A stretch of 19,577 nt of DNA from Spirochaetia bacterium. GTDB lineage: Bacteria > Spirochaetota > Spirochaetia > Treponematales > Breznakiellaceae. How positions within the stretch are numbered: position 1 is the first letter of the stretch; each line of letters begins with the position of its first letter. Location: positions 1-19,577 of the forward strand of contig BNUU01000032.1 of assembly GCA_025997595.1 (NCBI GenBank), in the 5' to 3' direction. The position numbers and the translations under genes are program-made. This document shows positions 13,741 to 19,577 of the stretch, piece by piece. The notes under the pieces are model-generated. The model searched no databases. It had not been told where the DNA came from and saw only the letters and a program-made list of their open reading frames with translations.

Positions 13741-15156
13741 CTATTCATTAAAATCGTAGGTCTTCCCATAACGGACAATTTCCGCCTGGGGGTAGCCGTG
13801 GTCCGCAAGGTATTTTTTGAAGGCGGCCTGGGCCTTGGGTTCGCCGTGGACCAGGAGAATTTTCTTTAAACGGGAGGTATCCAGGGCATCAAGCCATTGG
13901 GTGGCTTCAAAATAATCGGCGTGGGCGCTGAAGGCGTTGATCTCCTCCACCTGGGCGCGGCGTTTAAACCACTCACCGTGGATCTTTAAATCGGTTTCCT
14001 TGTTGCGGATGCGGCGGCCCAGGGTGTTCTGGGCCATGTAGCCCACGGTGAGGATCGTGGTGTTGGGGTCGCCGATGCTGTTGGCAAGGTGATGGGTAAT
14101 CCGGCCGGCCTCGCACATGCCGTCAGCGGAGATGATGATCAGGGGGCCGGGGTGATTGTTCAGGGCCTTGGACTCGTCCACGCTGGTGGTAAAATGGAGG
14201 CTGTTAAAGCCGAAGGGGTTCTTGTGGTGCTCGATAAAGGCCCTCTTGATTTCCTCGTCGTAACATTCGGGGTGGACCTGGAAAATCGTGGTGGCATTGG
14301 TGGCCATGGGGGAATCCACAAAAATCGGAATTTCCGGGATGATCCCGTCATCAACCAGGAGGTGGAAATAGTAGACCAGTTCCTGGGTGCGCTCGATGGC
14401 AAATGAGGGGATAAGGATTCTGCCCTTGTTTTTGACCGTCCGCTTCGCCAGGGCGGCAAGTTTTTCCATGGCGTCATCGTTATTATCGTGGCGGCGGTCC
14501 CCGTAGGTGCTCTCAAGAACGATGTAGTCCGGGGCCGGGAGTTTTGTGTCGGGGTTACGGATGATGGGCTTGTCATTGCGGCCCAGGTCGCCGGAACAGA
14601 GGATACGGCGCTCTTTGCCGTCCTTTTTTACGGTGAGAAGGGCCATGGCGGAGCCCAGGATATGGCCCGCGTCAAAAAATTCCAGGTTTACCCCATCGCC
14701 GATAGGCACGGGCCGGTTATAGGAAATGCCCACCATCTGGCTGGTGGCCTGGATGGCGTCTTTTTCAGTATAGAGGGGGGTCCAGGTAAATTTTTCACCC
14801 TTTTTCTGGGCCTGTTTCCGCAGATAAATGGCGTCATGGGCCTGGATATTGGCGGAATCCATCATGATAAGGCTGGCAATGTCCCGGCTGGCCGGGGTAG
14901 TATAGATGTTCCCCTGGTAGCCCCCTTTGGTCAGCAGGGGGAAAAGCCCGCAGTGGTCAAGGTGGCCATGGGTCAGTATGGCCGCCTCAATACGGTCGCT
15001 TTCGATGCCGAAATTCCGGTTTTTCCGGTCCACCTCGGCCCGGCTGCCCTGAAAAGCGCCGCAGTCCACGAGGTAGCTCTTGCCGTCAATCTCAAGCACA
15101 TGTCTGGAGCCGGTAACTTCCTCGGCGGCGCCAAGGGAATAAAAGGTGATGTCCAC
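13741..15156 (-). CDS. Beta-CASP metallo-beta-lactamase nuclease (471 aa)
   Basis: An MBL-fold protein of the Ysh1/CPSF-73-like group, expected to be an RNA nuclease with two zinc ions. Motifs seen: HGHLDH (63-68), DAGHILGSA (163-170 region), SGDLGR (D190), the beta-CASP start LESTYGDR (214-221), then DSPMA, SADGMCEAGRITHHL and the late SAHAD histidine. The family begins close to 'fLGaaxeVTGS', which fits the GTG at 15156, one base after the upstream stop; a TTG at 15195 would overlap the previous gene and lacks a binding site, so it is not preferred. Substrate cannot be told from sequence. Confidence 0.9.
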   Translation of the reverse strand: MDITFYSLGAAEEVTGSRHVLEIDGKSYLVDCGAFQGSRAEVDRKNRNFGIESDRIEAAILTHGHLDHCGLFPLLTKGGYQGNIYTTPASRDIASLIMMDSANIQAHDAIYLRKQAQKKGEKFTWTPLYTEKDAIQATSQMVGISYNRPVPIGDGVNLEFFDAGHILGSAMALLTVKKDGKERRILCSGDLGRNDKPIIRNPDTKLPAPDYIVLESTYGDRRHDNNDDAMEKLAALAKRTVKNKGRILIPSFAIERTQELVYYFHLLVDDGIIPEIPIFVDSPMATNATTIFQVHPECYDEEIKRAFIEHHKNPFGFNSLHFTTSVDESKALNNHPGPLIIISADGMCEAGRITHHLANSIGDPNTTILTVGYMAQNTLGRRIRNKETDLKIHGEWFKRRAQVEEINAFSAHADYFEATQWLDALDTSRLKKILLVHGEPKAQAAFKKYLADHGYPQAEIVRYGKTYDFNE

Positions 15157-15157
15157 T

Positions 15158-16561
15158 CTAGTTTTCTGCCCGGATGAGGGCTTCTCTGAATCCAACTTTG
15201 CCGATTAAGCGGGCCACGATGGGCATATCTACGGCCCTTATACCGGGGATAACCACCCGGATATAGTCCCCGGCCCGTTCATAGGCAGGTTTGAATCCCA
15301 CCAGGGTCAGGCGGTCAAAGGCCTCCTTGGAATGCCAGGTATTCGTAAAGGCCCCCACCTGCACCCGGTAAATTTTCCCGTTATTCGGATTGGGCATATA
15401 GGGATTAATAAGAGCCGTACCCACATCCACCAACGATGGCAATACCACAGATTCAGGCCACTGTATTTGCCGGGGAGGAGGGCCAGACGGCGGCGCGGAG
15501 GGCGCCTGTACGGAAGCCGGTTGAGGCGCCGCCGGTTCAAGCGGCGGCATGATCTTAACTGCCTGCGGTGGCGGCGGTACCGCTGTTTGCTTCGTGGAAG
15601 AAACATTAGCTGCGGGGGCCAGAGCGATAATTCCCGCAGGAACCCCGGTTTCGGTCCCATTGAGACCCGGCGCACCGAAATTAACCGGAAGCTGGGAACC
15701 GTTGGAAGGAGCGTTAACCGGCGCCGAATCCGTGGACATAGCGTTGGGCGACATATTTATATTATAGATATTGATATTCGGTGACTGAGCCGACACCGGA
15801 GCCGTTGTTTGGGTCCTGGTATCAGTACTGTTATCAGTAGTGGCATTGGTTTTGGTATCAGTAAGGGTATCAGTACTGTTATCGGTATTGGTTCTAGTAT
15901 CGGTATTGGTATTGGTATCGGTTCTGGTATCAGTAAGGGTTCTGGTATCGGTATTGGTATTGGTTCTGGTATCAGTAAGGGTTCTGGTATCAGTAAGGGT
16001 ATCAACGGTACTGGCAGTCGATATCGACGACTCCGATACCGGCAAGGCCGTTGGCTGCGGGGGAGGAGGAGGGGGAGGGGGAGGGGCGGGTGGTTTTGGC
16101 GCAGGAGGTTTCGGCGCGGGCGGTGGTGTCGGCGCAGGTGCAGGAGCAGGAGGTGTCGGCGCAGGTGCAGAAGGTGTCGGCGCAGGCGTTTTCGGCGCAG
16201 GAGGAGCAACAGCAACAGCGACCGGGGCCTTGCGATCATCAACAACTTCCAGGATTATCGGGCTATTACCCTCGGGGGGCATACCCAAGCTCTTTGCCAC
16301 ACCTGTGGAAAGGTCTGCAATGCGTTCCGTCGAGGCGGAAATACGACCGATTACCGTTGCAATAACCTGTTTTTTGTTCTGGGGATTCGTCACCCTCACC
16401 GAAGTACCAATAGGTAAGCTTGGATGGGTGATGTTCAGCTCCTCGGTATTTATATCCTGGGACCCCTTGCCCTCCTGATGGAAATTCCGTATTTGGGCCT
16501 GAGCGGTACAAATTACAACAGAGACAACAGCAAATAATAAGACTGCAATCAGCCGTTTCAT
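15158..16561 (-). CDS. Secreted RlpA-like/SPOR-domain envelope protein (467 aa)
   Basis: Likely exported cell-envelope protein that binds peptidoglycan at division sites. A signal peptide (MKRLIAVLLFAVVSVVIC, cleavage near TAQAQ) is followed by a double-psi barrel segment (about 40-95: HPSLPIGTSVRVTN ... RIADLSTGVAKSLGM) like RlpA, then a long Pro/Ala-rich linker (about 113-172), a Thr/Asp-rich repeat tract (about 186-250) and a C-terminal SPOR domain (about 392-467, YRVQVGAF ... DYIRVVIPGI ... GFREALIRAE). The RlpA signature ASWYG and the DRGP motif are missing, so enzymatic activity is doubtful. The ATG at 16561 has AGGA just upstream; a GTG six codons earlier is less fitting. It heads a cluster with the nuclease and rlmB. 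Confidence 0.85.
   Translation of the reverse strand: MKRLIAVLLFAVVSVVICTAQAQIRNFHQEGKGSQDINTEELNITHPSLPIGTSVRVTNPQNKKQVIATVIGRISASTERIADLSTGVAKSLGMPPEGNSPIILEVVDDRKAPVAVAVAPPAPKTPAPTPSAPAPTPPAPAPAPTPPPAPKPPAPKPPAPPPPPPPPPQPTALPVSESSISTASTVDTLTDTRTLTDTRTNTNTDTRTLTDTRTDTNTNTDTRTNTDNSTDTLTDTKTNATTDNSTDTRTQTTAPVSAQSPNINIYNINMSPNAMSTDSAPVNAPSNGSQLPVNFGAPGLNGTETGVPAGIIALAPAANVSSTKQTAVPPPPQAVKIMPPLEPAAPQPASVQAPSAPPSGPPPRQIQWPESVVLPSLVDVGTALINPYMPNPNNGKIYRVQVGAFTNTWHSKEAFDRLTLVGFKPAYERAGDYIRVVIPGIRAVDMPIVARLIGKVGFREALIRAEN
15812..16006. repeat. Degenerate in-frame tandem repeats coding a Thr/Asp tract
   Basis: About 195 bp made of permuted 6-bp units such as GGTATC, GGTATT, AGTAAG and GGTTCT, often in 18- to 36-bp higher-order blocks. 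On the minus strand they encode T-D-T-R-T-L and T-N-T-N-T-D units of the SPOR protein. All units are multiples of three, so length changes would keep the frame. Confidence 0.8.
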
Positions 16562-16795
16562 CCTTTCCTGACACCTCACCCGAAGGGAACCTAAAACGAT
16601 CTATGTGGCTTATTATCACGGCGTATTATCGGCAATATTAAGCTCAACTTACTAAATACTAACATTAAAAGTATAAATAAAATAGGGGGAAAAGCAAAAT
16701 TTTACCAAATTTTATGATAAATTCAGTTTTTTGCCCTCTATTTATGTGCATTGGTACACTTGCCGATTCCCCCGCCACAGACTAAACTGGTTGTA
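16562..16795. promoter_or_regulatory. Divergent intergenic region between the RlpA-like gene and thrC
   Basis: A 234-bp gap that is much richer in A and T than its surroundings, especially 16620-16745. It must carry the divergent promoters for the minus-strand envelope/nuclease/rlmB cluster and for thrC. Several T-rich and TATGAT-like words are present, but I cannot assign a confident -35/-10 pair on either strand. No hairpin of note was seen. Confidence 0.4.
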
Positions 16796-18109
16796 ATGAT
16801 GCAATTCCGGTCTACCCAGTCCCACGATGCGCTGGTTTCCTTTAAAGATGCGGTCCTCCATTGCCTGCCCCCCGAGGGGGGGCTCTACGTGCCCACCCAA
16901 ACGGTGGATATGCGGCAATTTTTTCTATATATGGATTCCGGCACCACCTATCCCGAGCTGGTAGCCACGGTGGCGCCGGTGCTTTTGGAGGGGGAGCTGA
17001 ACCCCTTTTCCGCTTCCCGGGTGGCGGAAAGCGCCTTCAATTTTGAGCCCGAGATCAAGCAGCTTGATGAGGGGCTTTCGGTCCTGAACCTGTACAACGG
17101 CCCCACGGGGGTTTTTAAGGACTTCGGCATCGCCTTTCTGGCGGCGGTTATGGAGGAACTCCTTAAGAATTCCAGCCCCGCCATGGTCCTCTCCGCGGCG
17201 CGGGGGGATACGGGGGTGAGCATAGCCCACGCCTTTCATAACCGGGAGGGCATTACTGCGGTCCTCCTCTACCCTGAGGGACAAATCCGGGGACTGGAAA
17301 GCGCAGCATTCGTGCCCAATGGGGGCAATATCATCCCCATCCAGGTGAGGGGGACCTTTGACGACTGCCAGCGGCTTATCGCGGCAGCCATTAACGACCG
17401 GCCCTTTGCGGACCGCTATTGCCTTACCAGCGCCAATGCGATTAATCCGGGGCGGCTTCTGCCCCAAACTTTCTACTATTTATATGCCTTTATCAAAATA
17501 AAGAAGTACCTCCACGGGGACCTGGTATTCAGCGTGCCCTCGGGGAACTTCGGCAGCCTTATCGCCGGGCTCTACGCCTGGAAGTTCGGCATGCCCGTAA
17601 ACGGCTTTATCGCCGCCATGAACGCCAATAACGCCTTTGGGGACTTTATCCAGGGGAAAAAGTTCATCCCCCGGCCTCCAATCGTCACCAATTCCCCCTC
17701 CCTGGACGTAAGCATCCCCTCAAACTATGAGCGGCTCCAGTCCTTTTACGAAGAAGCCCCGGCGGTCATGCGGAACATGGTGTACCCCGCCTCGATTGAC
17801 GATGCAAGCACCCTTAAAACCATGGAAGAGGCCTGGAAAAAATACGGCATCCTCCTGAACCCCAACAGCGCCGTTGCCTTTGCGGCGGCGGAAAAACTCC
17901 GCGCCACCCGCGACTTCGACGGCCACATCCACACCGTGGTCCTTGCCACCGCCCATCCCGCCAGGGATGCCGCCCTGGTTACCCAGACCACGGGCCAAAA
18001 GGTCGAAATCCCCCCCCGGCTTGCCCTGCTCCAAAAACCGGTTGACCCCATCGCCCTCATCGATCCCCAGCTTGATGCCTTGGAAGGGGCGATTGCGAGC
18101 TGCCTGTAA
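16796..18109 (+). CDS. thrC: Threonine synthase (437 aa)
   Basis: A PLP enzyme that converts O-phosphohomoserine to threonine, the last step of the pathway. The PLP lysine is K108 in NGPTGVFKDFG, the SAARGDTG motif follows near 146-153, and the phosphate-binding loop is VPSGNFGS (near 252). The N-terminal YPELVATVAPVLLEGEL and the overall length match the E. coli-type (short) synthase. Tandem ATGs at 16796 and 16799 are the likely start, since MQFRSTQSHDALVSFKDAV fits the family; an upstream TTG at 16751 adds a Pro-rich leader that does not. No strong ribosome binding site is seen. It stands alone, with no thrA or thrB alongside. Confidence 0.95.
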   Translation: MMQFRSTQSHDALVSFKDAVLHCLPPEGGLYVPTQTVDMRQFFLYMDSGTTYPELVATVAPVLLEGELNPFSASRVAESAFNFEPEIKQLDEGLSVLNLYNGPTGVFKDFGIAFLAAVMEELLKNSSPAMVLSAARGDTGVSIAHAFHNREGITAVLLYPEGQIRGLESAAFVPNGGNIIPIQVRGTFDDCQRLIAAAINDRPFADRYCLTSANAINPGRLLPQTFYYLYAFIKIKKYLHGDLVFSVPSGNFGSLIAGLYAWKFGMPVNGFIAAMNANNAFGDFIQGKKFIPRPPIVTNSPSLDVSIPSNYERLQSFYEEAPAVMRNMVYPASIDDASTLKTMEEAWKKYGILLNPNSAVAFAAAEKLRATRDFDGHIHTVVLATAHPARDAALVTQTTGQKVEIPPRLALLQKPVDPIALIDPQLDALEGAIASCL

Positions 18110-18142
18110 ACGGCGCCTTTTGTGTTCCCACACGCATCCTCT

Positions 18143-18179
18143 CGCCATAGTATAAAAAACCGGCAGATTTCCTTGCCGG
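18143..18179 (-). terminator. Terminator of hicB (works best on the minus strand)
   Basis: The stem CCGGCA (18160-18165)/TGCCGG (18174-18179) with an 8-base loop is followed on the minus strand by six T. It lies between the convergent ends of thrC and hicB. On the plus strand only a weak T-rich stretch follows. The flank CGCCATAG plus A-tract is repeated almost exactly at 18787. Confidence 0.8.
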
Positions 18180-18214
18180 CTTGTCGCTTTAATAGCCATC
18201 GAACATAGAGTTCT

Positions 18215-18646
18215 TTATGTATTTACACTGGTTTCAAGTAATTTTTCAACTGCCCGTTCAATAAACGCAGAACGGTTTTTTGTTATGCGGTCAATTCGGC
18301 TTACAAGCCCCGCATCCATGCTGATATTGAACTTCCGGGCCCGCGGTTTTAAGGGATACAGTGCAACTTCGCCGACAAAGAATGTACCGCTTTTCTCCCA
18401 CTCATGCCAATCTGCCCATTGTTTTTTTATTTCTTCCAGCGTCCGGGGCTCCGGCAAATTATCCTCGCCATCGGCATAAAGGGCGAGCGCCTCATGGGCC
18501 ATTCGGAGGGCATCGGCATAATTTGTCCCCGCGGAAAAACAACCCGGCAAATCAGGAAATACCACGCCAAATTCCTCACTCCCTTCTTCATACTCAAATA
18601 ACGCAATGTAATTTTTCAACTCGGTACTGCTGTAGCGTTTAGGCAT
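18215..18646 (-). CDS. hicB: HicB-family antitoxin, solitary (143 aa)
   Basis: HicB proteins neutralise the HicA mRNA-cleaving toxin and repress their own promoter. The N-terminal HicB fold is clear (YIALFEYEEGSEEFGVVFPDLPGCFSAG, about 13-40, then ADALRMAHEALALYADG), and the C-terminus is a ribbon-helix-helix DNA-binding domain (KFNISMDAGLVSRIDRI, NRSAFIERAVEKLLE, about 105-138). AAGGA lies about 9 bases before the ATG. A consensus promoter with an inverted repeat in its spacer lies just upstream. No hicA is present: the flanking gaps are 105 bp and about 226 bp and hold terminators. It may be an orphan regulator or the remains of a toxin-antitoxin pair. Confidence 0.88.
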   Translation of the reverse strand: MPKRYSSTELKNYIALFEYEEGSEEFGVVFPDLPGCFSAGTNYADALRMAHEALALYADGEDNLPEPRTLEEIKKQWADWHEWEKSGTFFVGEVALYPLKPRARKFNISMDAGLVSRIDRITKNRSAFIERAVEKLLETSVNT

Positions 18647-18671
18647 TTGCTTGTTTCCTTAACACAAATTT

Positions 18672-18700
18672 ATTGTATACACTTTAGTGTATCGTGTCAA
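18672..18700 (-). promoter_or_regulatory. hicB: hicB promoter with embedded operator
   Basis: On the minus strand TTGACA (18695-18700) and TACAAT (18672-18677) are separated by exactly 17 bases. The perfect inverted repeat ATACACT-TT-AGTGTAT (18677-18692) fills the spacer and touches the -10. A ribbon-helix-helix dimer bound there would block RNA polymerase, so autorepression by HicB is the simple reading. Confidence 0.85.
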
Positions 18701-18722
18701 GTGATTTTTAAGCTCTCATACC

Positions 18723-18755
18723 ATGGAGCCGTCTCTTCATGGGAGACGGCTCCAT
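18723..18755. other. Perfect 13-bp hairpin without T-run
   Basis: ATGGAGCCGTCTC (18723-18735) and GAGACGGCTCCAT (18743-18755) pair fully around a 7-base loop TTCATGG. Neither strand has a T-run after it, so it is not a standard terminator. It could be a REP-like element, a small RNA structure, or the trace of a mobile element. It lies between the hicB promoter and the terminators of the next gene. Confidence 0.6.
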
Positions 18756-18797
18756 CCAACGAGACTAGAGGGGGCATCATCGTACCCGCCATAGCAT

Positions 18798-18826
18798 AAA
18801 AAAACCGGCGGGTTTAAGCGCCGGTT
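18798..18826 (-). terminator. Rho-independent terminator of the right-edge gene
   Basis: The stem AACCGGCG (18803-18810)/CGCCGGTT (18819-18826) is followed on the minus strand by seven T (18798-18804, two of them shared with the stem). It lies after a second GC hairpin at 18827-18854, so the two form a tandem terminator for the gene ending at 18873. Confidence 0.85.
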
Positions 18827-18855
18827 CAGAGGGGGGCCTCATCGCCCCCCCTCTG
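18827..18855 (-). terminator. First hairpin of a tandem terminator
   Basis: CAGAGGGGGG (18827-18836) pairs with CCCCCCTCTG (18846-18855) in a very GC-rich stem directly downstream of the gene ending at 18873. It has no T-run of its own; the next hairpin supplies one. Confidence 0.65.
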
Positions 18856-18872
18856 TTTCACCGGACAGCGAC

Positions 18873-19577
18873 TTAGTTTTGTTTGATCTTTACTTTTACC
18901 CTTGCCATTCCGACCCAATATTCGTTGTTACCGGCCCCGCGCGCGGAATACCGTATGGTGAATTTGCCATCCTGAATATCAGCAAGCGGTATATCACGGC
19001 TAAACTTTATACCGCTATTTATCCATGTATGGATCGCATTGTTATCGAACTCAAAAGTCCGGGTAACGCCTATTTTCGTCCCATCCGATTTCTTCAGTAT
19101 ATCAACATCAACAAATGTGTCATGCAGCTCTTGTATATCCGCATCAACGGTAATTTCAGCGGTTGCAAACCCAAAAGCTCGTAAATCACTATAATTGAAG
19201 TCACCAATCTCCTTAAGATCAATGGTATCCGATTGTGTCGTATGCGCAACACCCATACCCAAAAACCCAGCGTCCTCTCTGACTTTAAAATCGTCCCGTT
19301 CGCTTATCCATTCGAACTCTGTTTTAAGAGGGTTGACCTCCTCCGCCATATTTTTAAGTTCAGCGATTTTAGCGGTATTAAGAGTAAACTCAGTATTGAG
19401 TTTTTTGCTGTCGTTGATTACTAACTTTCCAGCCACGACTGGAGGGTTAGGAGAATACGTTAGCGTCCAAACAGGAATATTACTCGGGATTCCATGGTAC
19501 ACCACTCTATCAACAACATTTCCATCCGGGTCTATGGAAACTTCAACAAAGTACTCGATAAAAGTATATGCAGCATA
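18873..19577 (-). CDS. Hypothetical protein, 3' part only (at least 234 aa, start beyond right edge)
   Basis: The frame is open from the window edge, with the visible part starting YAAYTFIEYFVEVSIDPDG, so the GTG at 19505 is not the true start. The visible protein is mostly beta-strand-like and rich in Asp, Thr and Asn (KLNTEFTLNTAKIAELKN, IDLKEIGDFNYSDLRAFGFATAEITVDADI), ending in YWVGMARVKVKIKQN. This looks like an extracellular or structural beta-sandwich protein, but no family is recognised. Two tandem hairpins terminate it. It does not look like a phage gene, but that cannot be excluded. Confidence 0.75.
   Translation of the reverse strand, partial: YAAYTFIEYFVEVSIDPDGNVVDRVVYHGIPSNIPVWTLTYSPNPPVVAGKLVINDSKKLNTEFTLNTAKIAELKNMAEEVNPLKTEFEWISERDDFKVREDAGFLGMGVAHTTQSDTIDLKEIGDFNYSDLRAFGFATAEITVDADIQELHDTFVDVDILKKSDGTKIGVTRTFEFDNNAIHTWINSGIKFSRDIPLADIQDGKFTIRYSARGAGNNEYWVGMARVKVKIKQN

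Noticed and set aside
14488..15177. 229-codon plus-strand frame opposite the beta-CASP nuclease
   Set aside because: Antisense shadow of a gene with full metal-binding motifs.
15809..16478. Two plus-strand frames of about 200 codons with Gly/Arg or Val/Ser repeats
   Set aside because: They arise from the repeat and Pro-rich tracts of the SPOR protein read backwards; no start signal and no domain.
16508..16561. Lipoprotein signal in the RlpA-like protein (cysteine at residue 18)
   Set aside because: The residues before the cysteine (V-V-I) do not fit a lipobox well; the A-Q-A site just after suits ordinary signal peptidase better.
18647..18872. Hidden hicA toxin gene next to hicB
   Set aside because: The gap is filled by the hicB promoter, a long hairpin and two terminators; no frame with HicA features is present.

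Overview
The window looks like a bacterial chromosome of roughly even base composition, cut in two by a tRNA gene. The best guess for the host is a spirochaete of the Treponema type. That guess rests on the general look of the proteins (RlmB, a beta-CASP nuclease, a SPOR protein, an AAA/DUF4143 ATPase) and is an inference, not a proof.

Positions 1-11533 are an integrated phage-like element that runs off the left edge. Its right boundary is tRNA-Ala(GGC) at 11534-11607, whose 3' end points into the element and lies next to a tyrosine integrase gene. From right to left on the minus strand come: integrase; an unknown 162-aa protein; a 95-bp control region full of inverted repeats; a small excisionase-like HTH protein; two small unknown proteins; a RepA/KaiC-type ATPase whose 3' end carries a 9-bp direct-repeat array; a 105-aa protein; terminase small and large subunits; a 161-aa protein; a 935-aa tail tape measure protein; and a 122-aa protein. 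A convergent plus-strand cluster of four small genes (190-1246) ends in a strong terminator; its last member carries an RNA polymerase alpha-CTD-like helix-hairpin-helix domain. Portal, capsid, lysis and repressor genes are not in the window. Nothing but a 161-aa gene separates terminase from tape measure, which is unusual.

Positions 11534-19577 look like host chromosome. They hold tRNA-Ala with a clear sigma-70 promoter, an AAA/DUF4143 ATPase, and a minus-strand cluster made of an RlpA-like/SPOR envelope protein, a beta-CASP metallo-beta-lactamase nuclease and the 23S rRNA methyltransferase RlmB. Divergent from that cluster is threonine synthase (thrC). Next comes a solitary HicB antitoxin gene with a near-consensus promoter whose spacer holds a perfect inverted repeat. 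This gene sits between two near-identical terminator-containing repeats. At the right edge is the 3' part of an unknown protein gene.

The most interesting points are the terminase-to-tape-measure arrangement, the iteron-like array inside the replication ATPase gene, the inverted-repeat-rich control regions next to xis and int, and the solitary hicB unit between duplicated terminators. No stretch longer than 300 bases is without a gene.
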